Part shown: piece after piece, positions 1 to 8,932 of the stretch
How the letters are laid out: each line of letters begins with the position of its first letter
Numbering within the stretch: position 1 is the first letter of the stretch
Assembly (NCBI RefSeq): GCF_001655005.1
Contig: NZ_LXET01000025.1
Span: 1-56,929 of the forward strand
Source of the DNA: Hafnia paralvei ATCC 29927
GTDB taxonomy: Bacteria > Pseudomonadota > Gammaproteobacteria > Enterobacterales > Enterobacteriaceae
Length of the DNA stretch: 56,929 nucleotides
Direction of reading: 5' to 3'
Translations under genes and position numbers: made by a program
The notes under the pieces: generated by a model
Told to the model about the DNA's origin: nothing
Databases searched by the model: none
Seen by the model: the letters and a program-made list of their open reading frames with translations, nothing else

Positions 1-2
1 AG

Positions 3-292
3 TCGTAGGGAGAGCCGGCACGACAGGGATGTCGTGACGGAGTTTGGGGCGCCTTGGATGGGCGATACCAAACCGTAGCGGAGATGGCGTCTCGAATAAA
101 AGCGCGCGAGTTGAGAGCCACCGCGCAACGGGGCTCTCATCGGTCGCCTTCGCCAGCGGGTTCATGGAAACGCATTTGCTGACTGGCGAACGAAACATTT
201 CACAGCTGCTTCATAAACGACAGGCGGGCGGAATATTACACAGTAGTCACATCAACGACAGCCGAACGAAGCCGTTCACAGGGCTTCCATAG
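3..292 (+). repeat. Structured intergenic repeat, left copy
   Basis: This stretch matches, in inverted orientation, 56590-56872. The shared core runs from TCGTAGGGAGAGCC through GGATGGGCGATACCAAACCG to AAAAGCGCGCGAGT. It holds two hairpins, at 15-40 (stem of about 10 bp, loop AGGGAT) and 112-139 (11-bp arms, loop GCGCAA). Their stem sequences differ from the other copy while pairing is kept. The tail from 173 to about 290 is three degenerate units of about 38 bp, starting near 173, 212 and 250. I recognise no known family (not ERIC, REP or an IS end). It lies downstream of yeiH. The 82-codon open frame inside it looks incidental. Confidence 0.8.
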
Positions 293-330
293 GATATTGG
301 CTGATTGGCGGGCGCAAGCGCCTACTACAA

Positions 331-1419
331 TTACACCCACATCCCCACAAAGTGATTAATCAACGCACCACCGACAACCAGCCACACGAATAAAATACTG
401 GCCAGCAAAATAGGTTTAATACCCGCCTGACGGATGGCGCTGATATGTGTCGTTAACCCTAAAGCGGCCATCGCCATGGCGAGTAGGATGGTGTCCAGTG
501 TGATCAACTGGTGTACCAGCTCAGCAGGGAGCAAGTCGAAAGAGTTAAATCCAGCGACTACAATAAACAGCACCGCAAACCATGGGATCGTGATGGCAGA
601 TTTTTGCTTAGTTGCATTTTGTTTGTTACTTGGCATGCTGCGGGCAATAAAACTCGACAAAATGACTAAGAACGGTGCCAGCATCATCACGCGGATCATT
701 TTGGTGATAACGGCGGCGTTACCGGCCTCATCGCTGATCGCACGGCCAGCGGCGACGACCTGTGCCACCTCATGGATCGTTGAACCAATGTAGATACCAA
801 AGCCTTCCTGAGTGGTTTGCAGCCACTGGTAATGCTCGTTAAGTTGGTATAACCACGGGTAGAAAAAGATGGCGATGGTGCCGAAAATGACGACGGTAGA
901 AACCGCTACGGCGACTTTACTGGCATCGGCTTTGACCACAGGTTCAGTGGCCATCACGGCAGCAGCGCCACAAATGCTACTACCGGCACCAATCAACATC
1001 ACGGTTTGGCTGTCCATACCAAATACTTTTCGCCCCACCCACATGGCGAGCAGGAAAGTGGATGTCAGCGTAATAGCATCAGTAACGATCCCCGTCATAC
1101 CCACATCAGCGATTTGCTGAAAGGTCAGTCTGAATCCGTACAGGATTATCCCCAGACGCAGAAGTTTTTGCTTGGAGAGGTGTACGCCAACGGCGCAGGC
1201 CCCTTCAATGCGTGGATAGAGAGTGTTACCTAAAATAATACCGAAAATAATTGCTAGCGTGAGTGCGCCGAAACCGAGGTTTTCAACCCACGGAATATTG
1301 CCAGCCCACATAGCAACCGCAGTGATAACACCGGCAAGCAGTAGCCCTGGAAACAAATTGCCTAGAGCATGAAGATAGCGGGGAGAGTTTTTGTGTTCAA
1401 AAGCACTGTTTGCGTGCAT
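331..1419 (-). CDS. yeiH: YeiH-family (UPF0324) inner membrane protein
   Basis: This 362-residue polytopic membrane protein belongs to the YeiH/UPF0324 family, whose members have about ten hydrophobic helices and no settled substrate; some relatives are proposed sulfonate or sulfite exporters. A glycine-rich GAGSSICGAAAV segment near residue 145 and a GSTIHEVAQVVAAG segment near residue 212 are the family's conserved motifs. In E. coli yeiH is divergent from yeiE. Here the two are still divergent, but a lipoprotein gene and a universal stress gene lie between them. The start at 1419 gives the usual family length, with an AGAG-type ribosome site upstream. Confidence 0.9.
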   Translation of the reverse strand: MHANSAFEHKNSPRYLHALGNLFPGLLLAGVITAVAMWAGNIPWVENLGFGALTLAIIFGIILGNTLYPRIEGACAVGVHLSKQKLLRLGIILYGFRLTFQQIADVGMTGIVTDAITLTSTFLLAMWVGRKVFGMDSQTVMLIGAGSSICGAAAVMATEPVVKADASKVAVAVSTVVIFGTIAIFFYPWLYQLNEHYQWLQTTQEGFGIYIGSTIHEVAQVVAAGRAISDEAGNAAVITKMIRVMMLAPFLVILSSFIARSMPSNKQNATKQKSAITIPWFAVLFIVVAGFNSFDLLPAELVHQLITLDTILLAMAMAALGLTTHISAIRQAGIKPILLASILFVWLVVGGALINHFVGMWV

Positions 1420-1577
1420 AGATCTCTTACCTATAACCCTATTTCTGATGCGGTAAGAGTAGTGGGGGAGGGCTTAAAAATGAAATTGATTATATATTTA
1501 TAACCTAACGGTATAAGTGGTAAGTGGCGGTGTTTCTCCTGGCTGACAGAGAAGAATGTCGCCGTCAGCCATGAGCA

Positions 1578-1766
1578 CTAGCGGTGATGGTTCCCGCCAT
1601 TGCCAGAATGTCCGTGAGAGTGTCCACCATAATGGGGGGCATTGCTGCCTTGGTGCCAGTCGTAATGTGGTGGTGGGGCATGATGGCCGCGATGATCTGC
1701 AACAATGCATCCGCTTAATGATGATGAAATTAATAATAATGCTGCTATTTTTAACATGCTTTTCAT
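1578..1766 (-). CDS. Small His-rich lipoprotein
   Basis: This 62-residue protein begins with a lipoprotein signal peptide: a basic N terminus, the hydrophobic stretch KIAALLLISSS, and the lipobox LSGC with Cys20. The mature part, about 43 residues, contains 11 histidines in runs such as RGHH, PHYGGHSHGHS and GNHHR, with Gly, Pro and Asn and almost no hydrophobic core. It would be a lipid-anchored, probably disordered peptide in the cell envelope. The His clusters suggest metal binding, but no family is recognised. AGG precedes the ATG by about ten bases. It lies between divergent yeiH and the UspF-like gene and is probably transcribed alone. Confidence 0.65.
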   Translation of the reverse strand: MKSMLKIAALLLISSSLSGCIVADHRGHHAPPPHYDWHQGSNAPHYGGHSHGHSGNGGNHHR

Positions 1767-1887
1767 TTTATAACGCCTACCAGAGTGGTTATTACTGTGG
1801 CAGATTAAATCGGCAAAGAATGCCTCAATATAGGTTTTATCTTAAATGGGTGTTTTTATAATTAATTGATTTCTTTAAATAAAGTTA

Positions 1888-1904
1888 ATCACATTAAATG
1901 TGAT
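1888..1904. promoter_or_regulatory. Perfect 17-bp palindrome upstream of the UspF-like gene
   Basis: ATCACATTAAATGTGAT has perfect 8-bp arms around one central base. It lies about 180 bp before the UspF-like gene and about 120 bp before the divergent lipoprotein gene, so it could serve either promoter. It is shaped like the operator of a dimeric regulator. It does not match the usual FNR or CRP consensus, and the regulator is unknown. Confidence 0.35.
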
Positions 1905-2087
1905 GGAAAAATGAAGAAATAAAGTATTTATTATGGATATTGTCTGATGACTGGCCTAAACACTATCGGATTTATTTTATGGTTTGTCGGGCATCACACT
2001 TTTGGTGCTGTAATATCAATCAATGGGTTAAATATGCTATTACAGAGATGAGAAATAAAAAAAAGCCCTTGCTGAAGGAGATGATAA

Positions 2088-2528
2088 ATGGATTATGCGT
2101 ACAAAATGATTCTTGTTCCTATCGATATTGAAGAGCCAAAGCTAACCGAAGGCGCGCTTAACCATGCTGCCTATTTAGCCAAAATGTCGCAGGCGAAAAT
2201 TCGGCTTATGAACGTGCGCCCTTCGATCCCTACCTATTATATGGGGGAACATCCACAGCAACTGATTAAAATTCAAGATGATGCAACTAATAAGGTTCAG
2301 AAAGAGTTAGAGGCGTTAGCCTCTACGCTTGATGTATCGGCCGATCAGGTTTCTGTCGTGGTGACCTGGGGCTCTATTTACGATGAAATTTTGAAAGAAG
2401 CAGAAGTGTGTGGCGCGGATTTAATCGTGGTGGGATCGCGTCGCCCAACCATGTCTACCTATCTGATTGGCTCTAACGCGGCGCGCGTGGTTCGCCATGC
2501 CAAAACATCCGTATTGGTCGTCCGTTAA
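2088..2528 (+). CDS. uspF: Universal stress protein, UspF-like
   Basis: This 146-residue protein is a single Usp domain. The N-terminal strand is KMILVPIDIEEP. The C-terminal signature is VVGSRRPTMSTYLIGSNAAR followed by VVRHAKTSVLVVR, which closely follows the E. coli UspF ending (RPDITTYLLGSNAA). Family members are small cytoplasmic dimers, often nucleotide-binding, induced by stress and growth arrest. AAGGAG at 2075-2080, seven bases before the ATG, supports the start. A 17-bp palindrome sits upstream at 1888-1904. The gene stands alone and is followed by a hairpin at 2546-2584. UspF rather than UspG is judged from the C-terminal motif. Confidence 0.8.
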   Translation: MDYAYKMILVPIDIEEPKLTEGALNHAAYLAKMSQAKIRLMNVRPSIPTYYMGEHPQQLIKIQDDATNKVQKELEALASTLDVSADQVSVVVTWGSIYDEILKEAEVCGADLIVVGSRRPTMSTYLIGSNAARVVRHAKTSVLVVR

Positions 2529-2846
2529 ACGCGGTTAAAAGAATGCTCTCCGTGGTTGTTTTCTGCACAAATAATCACGGGGAGTCACGCGGGTAAAATG
2601 GATAGCCGTGTAAGTTCTTCTTATCTTCCGAAAGCACGCGATAATGATTCACTCAATGCTTTAATCTTGTGGTTATCTGCGCTTTATCTATATTTACGTT
2701 AAGTCTGCTATAAATAGGGATATTCGCGTTATACTTCCCTGCATCTCTCGTCCTCCTAAACCTGCTACTGAGCTTATCTCATGAGATTTGGGCTGATTTA
2801 GAGCATATCTCTTATAAATATACTGTGACTTTTTCGGATCTCTTTT
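2529..2846. other. Intergenic region between the UspF-like gene and yeiE, with a hairpin
   Basis: There is no convincing gene here. A 9-bp hairpin (CTCTCCGTG at 2546-2554 with CACGGGGAG at 2576-2584) follows the stress gene but lacks a T run, so it is at best a weak terminator or transcript-end structure. The rest, AT-rich towards 2847, should hold the yeiE promoter. Confidence 0.4.
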
Positions 2847-3710
2847 ATGCATATTACTCTGCGCCAGCTGGAAGTATTTACTGAAGTATTGAAGAGCGGT
2901 TCCACCACTCAGGCTTCTCATATGTTGTCCTTATCCCAATCGGCGGTGAGCGCAGCATTATCTGATTTAGAAACCCAACTTTCAGTGCGTTTATTCGATC
3001 GCGTAGGGAAGCGCTTAGTCGTTAATGAGCACGGACGTCTTCTTTATCCTAAAGCGATGGCGTTGTTGGAGCAGGCCGGAGAGATTGAACATCTGTTTCA
3101 AAGCGAAGCAGGCGCTTTACGTATCGCCGCGAGTAGCACTATCGGTAATTATATTCTGCCAAAAATGATTGCGGACTATCGTCGTGATTTTCCTGTCGCG
3201 CCTTTAGAGTTAAACGTGGGTAACAGCAGAGATGTGATTAATGCGGTTGCTGATTTTCGCGTTGATCTTGGGTTGATTGAAGGTCCTTGTCATATGCCTG
3301 ATTTGCTGACGCATACTTGGCAACAGGACGAGTTAGTGGTTTTTGCGGCTCCCGACCATCCATTATTGCAGATGCCGATTACGTTGGAGTCGCTGGCACA
3401 GGCACCGTGGATCCTGCGTGAAAGCGGTTCAGGTACCCGTGAAGTAGTCGAGCATATTTTGCTGTCACATTTGCCGCACTTCGATTTGGTGATGGAGTTG
3501 GGGAATTCTGAAGCTATCAAGCACGCGGTTCGCTATGGCATCGGTATTAGTTGTTTATCGCGCCGAGTCATCGAAGAGCAGTTGCAGACGGGCGTATTAG
3601 TGGAAGTTCCTGTGCCATTGCCGCGTTTAAATCGCGCGCTTTATCTCATCCATCATCGTCAAAAGCATATTTCCAAGGCGCTTGAGCGTTTTCTTAGCTA
3701 TTGCGATTAA
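2847..3710 (+). CDS. yeiE: LysR-family transcriptional regulator YeiE
   Basis: This 287-residue LysR-type regulator has an N-terminal winged helix-turn-helix (ITLRQLEVFTEVLKSGSTTQ, then AAHMLSLSQ-like SHMLSLSQSAVSAAL). A periplasmic-binding-protein-like effector domain follows from about residue 90. E. coli and Salmonella YeiE are linked to iron homeostasis, sulfite tolerance and motility; the effector for this protein is not shown by the sequence. It is on the plus strand ahead of lysP, as in E. coli, with about 217 bp between the two genes. The ATG at 2847 opens directly on the HTH, as usual for the family. Confidence 0.88.
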   Translation: MHITLRQLEVFTEVLKSGSTTQASHMLSLSQSAVSAALSDLETQLSVRLFDRVGKRLVVNEHGRLLYPKAMALLEQAGEIEHLFQSEAGALRIAASSTIGNYILPKMIADYRRDFPVAPLELNVGNSRDVINAVADFRVDLGLIEGPCHMPDLLTHTWQQDELVVFAAPDHPLLQMPITLESLAQAPWILRESGSGTREVVEHILLSHLPHFDLVMELGNSEAIKHAVRYGIGISCLSRRVIEEQLQTGVLVEVPVPLPRLNRALYLIHHRQKHISKALERFLSYCD

Positions 3711-3927
3711 CGCTAGGAATGTGCAAAACGGCACAATTCATCTTTTGCTGTCGGTGATAGCAGATAAACAAATAGTCGCTACACTTAACAGTGGATTAAC
3801 AGCTGACGCTAATAATCCACAGGCAATCATGAAGCTCTCTAATAAGATCAGATTGTTACTTTATGCAGGGGCCGGATTTGTTACAATTCGTCCTCTTTAA
3901 TAATTATAGAGCAGATATAGGGTTCTA

Positions 3928-5412
3928 ATGGCTCAGACAAACACTAAGACCTCCTCCACGGGGCGAGCACCGGCGCTGCGCCGGGAGTTAAAAGCGCGGC
4001 ATCTGTCGATGATTGCTATCGGCGGTTCTATCGGTACTGGGCTATTTGTTGCATCAGGTGCTACCGTTTCTCAAGCAGGCCCAGGCGGCGCACTGCTTTC
4101 CTATATCATCATCGGTTTGATGGTGTATTTCTTAATGACCAGTTTGGGTGAACTGGCGGCGTTTATGCCGGTATCCGGTTCATTCTCTACCTATGGTTCT
4201 CGCTACGTAGAAGAGGGCTTCGGCTTTGCTCTGGGCTGGAACTATTGGTACAACTGGGCTGTGACTATCGCAGTGGACTTGGTTGCCGCGCAGCTTGTGA
4301 TGGGGTATTGGTTCCCCGACACGCCAGGCTGGATTTGGAGTGCGCTGTTCCTCGGCCTGATGTTCTTGCTTAACTATATTTCTGTGAAAGGCTTTGGCGA
4401 AGCAGAGTATTGGTTCTCATTGATTAAAGTGACCACGGTAATCATTTTCATCATTGTCGGTGTTGCGATGATTGTGGGGATTCTGAAAGGGGGCGAACAC
4501 GCAGGATTCCATAACTGGACTATCGGTGACGCGCCGTTTGCCGGTGGTTTCGCATCGATGATTGGCGTGGCGATGATTGTCGGTTTCTCTTTCCAAGGCA
4601 CTGAGCTGATTGGTATCGCGGCAGGTGAATCTAAAGATCCGGGTAAAAACATTCCAATGGCGATCCGTCAGGTGTTCTGGCGTATTCTGCTGTTCTATGT
4701 GTTGGCGATTCTGATCATTAGCCTGATCATTCCTTATACCGATCCAAACCTGCTGCGTAACGACGTTAAAGATATATCGGTGAGTCCGTTCACGTTGGTA
4801 TTCCAGAATGCGGGCTTACTGTCAGCGGCAGCGGTGATGAACGCGGTTATCTTGACGGCGGTGCTGTCTGCGGGTAACTCAGGTATGTATGCTTCTACGC
4901 GCATGCTGTTTACCTTGGCTTCTGAGGGCAAAGCGCCGCGCATTTTTGCTAAACTTTCTGCTGGTGGTGTGCCGCGTAACGCGCTGTATGCAACGACGGT
5001 AGTGGCGGGACTGTGCTTCTTAACGTCGATGTTTGGTAACCAAGAAGTTTATCTGTGGCTGCTGAATACCTCGGGGATGACGGGTTTCATTGCATGGTTG
5101 GGGATTGCGATTAGTCATTATCGCTTCCGCCGCGGCTATGTGAAGAAAGGTTTAGATCTGAACGCGTTGCCATACCTGTCAGGTTTCTTCCCTGTCGGAC
5201 CGATTTTTGCCTTCGTATTATGCCTGATTATTACTTTAGGTCAGAACTATGAAGCGTTTCTGGATGACCGTATCGACTGGTACGGTGTAACGGCAACCTA
5301 TATTGGACTGCCACTGTTCTTGATCATCTGGTTTGGTTACAAATTGGTGAAGGGTACTCACTTTGTTTCCTACAGTGAGATGGAATTCCCCATCACAAAG
5401 ATTGATGACTAG
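3928..5412 (+). CDS. lysP: Lysine-specific permease LysP
   Basis: This 494-residue APC-superfamily amino acid permease with 12 predicted membrane helices is very close to E. coli LysP. Examples are LRRELKARHLSMIAIGGSIG at the first helix and GFSFQGTELIGIAAGES in the middle. It imports L-lysine with protons across the inner membrane; in E. coli it also acts as a lysine sensor for CadC. The gene stands between yeiE and the iron-transport block and ends in a strong terminator at 5431-5459. In E. coli lysP is the neighbour of cirA; here a three-gene ABC operon lies between them. Confidence 0.95.
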   Translation: MAQTNTKTSSTGRAPALRRELKARHLSMIAIGGSIGTGLFVASGATVSQAGPGGALLSYIIIGLMVYFLMTSLGELAAFMPVSGSFSTYGSRYVEEGFGFALGWNYWYNWAVTIAVDLVAAQLVMGYWFPDTPGWIWSALFLGLMFLLNYISVKGFGEAEYWFSLIKVTTVIIFIIVGVAMIVGILKGGEHAGFHNWTIGDAPFAGGFASMIGVAMIVGFSFQGTELIGIAAGESKDPGKNIPMAIRQVFWRILLFYVLAILIISLIIPYTDPNLLRNDVKDISVSPFTLVFQNAGLLSAAAVMNAVILTAVLSAGNSGMYASTRMLFTLASEGKAPRIFAKLSAGGVPRNALYATTVVAGLCFLTSMFGNQEVYLWLLNTSGMTGFIAWLGIAISHYRFRRGYVKKGLDLNALPYLSGFFPVGPIFAFVLCLIITLGQNYEAFLDDRIDWYGVTATYIGLPLFLIIWFGYKLVKGTHFVSYSEMEFPITKIDD

Positions 5413-5430
5413 TTAGTCATTTATTGACAG

Positions 5431-5459
5431 AAAAAGGCAGCCCTTGGGCTGCCTTTTTT
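5431..5459 (+). terminator. Rho-independent terminator after lysP
   Basis: GGCAGCCC-TT-GGGCTGCC stem flanked by an A run and a T6 run, 19 bases after the lysP stop. Confidence 0.92.
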
Positions 5460-5587
5460 GATCGTGATGCTGCCTCATCTCATAGGATATGATTGATGAA
5501 TCAGCAATAATTTTTTTTGAATCAAAATTCCATCATTTATTAGAGAGTTATGGTGTGAAGTCGATTAATAAAATAAACAAATCACAT

Positions 5588-5602
5588 TGATAAGTATTAT
5601 CA
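5588..5602 (+). promoter_or_regulatory. Fur box upstream of the siderophore ABC operon
   Basis: TGATAAGTATTATCA matches the 7-1-7 Fur consensus TGATAATnATTATCA at all but one position. It lies about 50 bp before the binding-protein gene, so iron repression of the operon is very likely. Confidence 0.8.
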
Positions 5603-5654
5603 TTTGCTTTACCATTTTGTGCACTTATGGAATTGAAGAGCAGGAGTGGTGAAG

Positions 5655-6800
5655 GTGAAAGACACCGTTAAAGGAAGAAAATCGCGCTGGGGTATTCAAT
5701 TACTCGCTGCAGCGACGCTGCTAGGCAGCATGAGTTCATGGGCTGCAACGGTCACGGATATTGCCGGCCGCAGCGTTGAAGTTCCCGCTAAAGTTGATCG
5801 CATTCTCCTCGGCGAAGGGCGCTTATTCTATGCCGTCTCATTGCTGGAAGGCCAAAAACCTTTTGACCGTATTGTCGGGTGGCAGGGGGATTTCCGCAAA
5901 CTCGACCCGCAAACCTACGCCGTTTATCAGGCTAAATTCCCTGAAATTGACAAAATTCCGCTGATTGGCAATACCACTGCCGACAGCGTTAGCCCAGAAA
6001 AAGTACTGACGCTTAACCCTGACGTTGCCATCTTTGGCCTTTCGGGTCATGGACCGGGGCGCGATAGCCAACTGGTTAAGCAGTTGGAGAAAGCGGGTGT
6101 ACCGGTTGTGTTTGTCGATTTCCGTACCTCTCCGCTGAAAAATACGCTACCAAGCATGCGTTTGTTAGGCCAGGTACTACACCGCGAACAGCAGGCTGAA
6201 AATTATATCAACTTCTACCAGGACAACGTGCGCTTGGTGACTGATATCACCAGCAAAATCCCCGATAGCCAAAAACCTAAAGTCTTTATCGAACTGAAAG
6301 CCGCAACCAGCGATGACTGCTGCGGTACCGCGGGTAACGGCAATATGGGCGACTTTATCGATCTCGCCGGTGGTAACAATATTGCGAAAGGTTTGCTACC
6401 GGGCGCGCTTGGTCAGATCAATCTGGAAAAGGTGTTGTCGGCCGATCCTGATGTTTACATCGCAAGTGGTGCTAAGGCGCCAAATGCCAAAGATCCGGGT
6501 ATTAAGCTCGGGGCGCAGGTCGACGAACAACAGGCGCGCGATAGTTTGAACTTAGCGATGCAGCGAACCGGCATCAGTACGCTGAAAGCGGTTAAAGAAG
6601 GTAATTCGCATGCTATTTGGCACAGCTACTACAACTCGCCTTATAACGTATTGGCCGTGCAGGCATTCGCTAAGTGGATTTATCCTGAGAAGTTTGCCTC
6701 ATTAGATCCTAAGAAAACCATGGATTCCATGTACCAGCAGTTCCTTGCTGTTGACCCAAGCGGCACCTATTGGGTTGATGCTAAAGCGTCGAATCAGTAA
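5655..6800 (+). CDS. Ferric-siderophore ABC transporter, periplasmic binding protein
   Basis: This is a class III (FecB/BtuF-type) binding protein of about 380 residues. A signal peptide ends near SMSSWA, followed by ATVTDIAGRSVEVPAKVDRI, the typical opening of the mature domain. A helical linker separates two lobes; an unusual SDDCCGTAGNG segment lies near residue 220. It should capture an iron-siderophore or related chelate in the periplasm for the permease and ATPase that follow. Three in-frame GTG codons compete as start (5646, 5649, 5655). AGGAG at 5642-5646 spaces best with 5655. A Fur box lies upstream. The substrate cannot be read from the sequence. Confidence 0.85.
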   Translation: MKDTVKGRKSRWGIQLLAAATLLGSMSSWAATVTDIAGRSVEVPAKVDRILLGEGRLFYAVSLLEGQKPFDRIVGWQGDFRKLDPQTYAVYQAKFPEIDKIPLIGNTTADSVSPEKVLTLNPDVAIFGLSGHGPGRDSQLVKQLEKAGVPVVFVDFRTSPLKNTLPSMRLLGQVLHREQQAENYINFYQDNVRLVTDITSKIPDSQKPKVFIELKAATSDDCCGTAGNGNMGDFIDLAGGNNIAKGLLPGALGQINLEKVLSADPDVYIASGAKAPNAKDPGIKLGAQVDEQQARDSLNLAMQRTGISTLKAVKEGNSHAIWHSYYNSPYNVLAVQAFAKWIYPEKFASLDPKKTMDSMYQQFLAVDPSGTYWVDAKASNQ

Positions 6801-6857
6801 TCGATAATTGTCCCTGCCAGCCGCCGCCAGCAGGGATGACCATTCACAGGTAACAAA

Positions 6858-7940
6858 ATGAGTGCAAGCACCGAGCCAATGACCGCCGTGAAACGTCACG
6901 ACGCTAGCGCAGTTAAAGGCCATTACCAGCGCATTGTGCGCCATCGCCTAGTGATTATGGGCGTGATTGTGTTAGCGATTTTGGCATCGCTGATCCTTGA
7001 TTTCACCATGGGGCCATCAGGCTTATCCCTCAGTACATTATGGCAAACGCTGTGGCAGCCAGAAATGGCCGATGCGGGCACCCGCGTTATCGTTTGGGAT
7101 ATTCGTTTGCCCTATGCGCTGATGGCGATCGTCGTGGGATTGGCTTTAGGGTTAGCCGGCGCAGAAATGCAGACCATTTTAAATAACCCGCTAGCAAGCC
7201 CGTTTACGCTAGGTGTCTCATCCGCAGCGGCCTTTGGTGCTGCGCTGGCTATCGTGTTGGGTATTGGTTTTCCTGGTATTCCCGACCAGTGGTTTATTTC
7301 TGCTAATGCCTTTATTTTCGCGCTGTTCGCAGCGCTGATGCTAGATGGCATCACGCGCTGGACACGAGTGGCTACCTCAGGCGTGGTGCTGTTTGGTATT
7401 GCGTTAGTGTTTACCTTTAATGCATTGGTCTCAATGATGCAGTTCATTGCGACGGAAGACACTCTGCAAGGGTTAGTGTTCTGGACGATGGGCAGTCTGG
7501 CTCGAGCCTCGTGGGAAAAACTGGGCATTTTGTTGCTGGCTTTTGCCATTTTGATGCCGATTTCGATGATGAGCTCATGGAAACTTACGGCTTTACGCTT
7601 GGGTGAAGATCGTGCGGTGAGCTTTGGTATAGATGTGAAGCGCCTGCGTCTAGGGACGCTGTTGCGTATCAGTATTTTATCCGCTCTTGCAGTGGCATTT
7701 GTTGGGCCTATCGGTTTTATCGGCTTAGTGGCTCCGCATATTGCACGCCTGATTTTTGGTGAAGATCATCGTTTCTATTTGCCAGCAAGTGCCTTGATTG
7801 GTGCGCTGGTGCTGTCGATGGCATCGGTTGCCTCTAAAAATTTGATTCCCGGTGTGATTATTCCTGTGGGGATTGTGACATCACTGGTTGGTGTTCCGTT
7901 CTTCCTGAGCATTATTTTGCGTCATAGGGGGAATGTATGA
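6858..7940 (+). CDS. Ferric-siderophore ABC transporter permease (FecCD family)
   Basis: This 360-residue inner membrane permease of the FecCD/BtuC family has about ten helices. The family motifs NPLASPFTLGVSSAAAFGAA and GPIGFIGLVAPHIAR (coupling to the ATPase) are present. An N-terminal cytoplasmic extension of about 35 residues precedes the first helix. With a single permease gene, the channel is expected to be a homodimer. It follows the binding protein by 57 bp and overlaps the ATPase start by four bases (ATGA), so the three genes form one operon. Confidence 0.9.
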   Translation: MSASTEPMTAVKRHDASAVKGHYQRIVRHRLVIMGVIVLAILASLILDFTMGPSGLSLSTLWQTLWQPEMADAGTRVIVWDIRLPYALMAIVVGLALGLAGAEMQTILNNPLASPFTLGVSSAAAFGAALAIVLGIGFPGIPDQWFISANAFIFALFAALMLDGITRWTRVATSGVVLFGIALVFTFNALVSMMQFIATEDTLQGLVFWTMGSLARASWEKLGILLLAFAILMPISMMSSWKLTALRLGEDRAVSFGIDVKRLRLGTLLRISILSALAVAFVGPIGFIGLVAPHIARLIFGEDHRFYLPASALIGALVLSMASVASKNLIPGVIIPVGIVTSLVGVPFFLSIILRHRGNV

Positions 7941-8725
7941 TTTCGGGATTAGAGATTTCGCATTTTAATGCGGGCTATCCACGTAGGGCAGTGATCGAAG
8001 ACTTATCGGTTTTAACGTTGCCGCGAGGCAAGATTACCGTGCTGTTAGGGCCGAATGGCTGTGGGAAATCCACGCTGCTGCGTTCTCTGGCAGGACTTAA
8101 TCGAGCTACAGGTAAACTGTTGCTCGATGGCAACGACTTGATGGCTCAGCCATTCAGCGAGCGAGCTAAGCAGGTGGTTTATCTACCGCAGTCTTTACCC
8201 GCTGGTGTTCACCTGCATGTTCTGGAGTCGATTATTGTGGCTCAACGCGCCTCGGGCGGTATGGGTCATAAAGGCAACGAAGGCGAAGTCATGCGGCTGT
8301 TGGAGCAGCTCGGTATTTCGCATTTGGCGCTGAGTTACTTGGATCAGCTATCGGGCGGGCAGAAACAGTTAGTGGGGCTGGCACAATCGCTGATCCGTCA
8401 GCCATCATTGTTGCTGCTTGATGAGCCGCTGAGCGCACTCGATCTGAACTACCAATTCCACGTCATGGATTTGGTACGCCGTGAAACTCAGCGGCGCAAT
8501 ATTGTTACCGTCGTTGTAGTGCACGATATCAACATTGCGCTACGCCATGGTGACCATGTGTTGATGCTTGAAAATGGAAAGCTGATTGCTGACGGTAAAC
8601 CCGTTGAAGTGATTACGCCAGAAAGTTTGGCACGCGTTTATGGCGTCCGTGGACGCATCGAACATTGTTCGCAGGGAATGCCTCAGGTTGTGATCGACGG
8701 ATTGGTCGCGGAACCCACCATCTGA
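7937..8725 (+). CDS. Ferric-siderophore ABC transporter ATPase
   Basis: This 262-residue ABC ATPase of the FepC/FecE type has every catalytic element: Walker A GPNGCGKST, Q-loop YLPQ, signature LSGGQKQ, Walker B LLLLDEPLSALD and H-loop VVVVHD. It powers the permease encoded just upstream and overlaps that gene by four bases. About 200 bp then separates it from cirA, which has its own Fur-like box, so cirA is probably a separate iron-regulated unit. Confidence 0.92.
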   Translation: MISGLEISHFNAGYPRRAVIEDLSVLTLPRGKITVLLGPNGCGKSTLLRSLAGLNRATGKLLLDGNDLMAQPFSERAKQVVYLPQSLPAGVHLHVLESIIVAQRASGGMGHKGNEGEVMRLLEQLGISHLALSYLDQLSGGQKQLVGLAQSLIRQPSLLLLDEPLSALDLNYQFHVMDLVRRETQRRNIVTVVVVHDINIALRHGDHVLMLENGKLIADGKPVEVITPESLARVYGVRGRIEHCSQGMPQVVIDGLVAEPTI

Positions 8726-8879
8726 TTTTTTCCTGCCAGCAGTGTCGTTCATGAATAAGCTAGCTGAGCCAATTATCGGCTCCGCTAGCCATTACGTTCA
8801 CGGCTAAACAACAGATTTCATCAATTTACTGAAGTACCAAAAGTGGGCTAAACGGCGCCATGAGAGCGCCATGCTTATT

Positions 8880-8894
8880 GAATAATAATTATTC
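8880..8894 (+). promoter_or_regulatory. Fur-like box upstream of cirA
   Basis: GAATAATAATTATTC is a perfect palindrome sharing the AATAAT/ATTATT core of the Fur 7-1-7 consensus; the two outermost bases on each side differ. It is about 40 bp before the cirA start. E. coli cirA is a classical Fur target. Confidence 0.6.
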
Positions 8895-8932
8895 TAATAA
8901 CTATTTATATTAACCTCATGGAGATTGACCAA

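Noticed and set aside
44..292. 82-codon open frame in the left repeat, similar to a minus-strand frame at 56601-56846
   Set aside because: The protein similarity simply follows the DNA repeat, the frame crosses covarying hairpins and tandem units, and no ribosome site or domain is seen. A short translated product cannot be fully excluded.
3682..3900. 72-codon frame after yeiE
   Set aside because: It overlaps the end of yeiE in another frame and runs through the lysP promoter region; no ribosome site.
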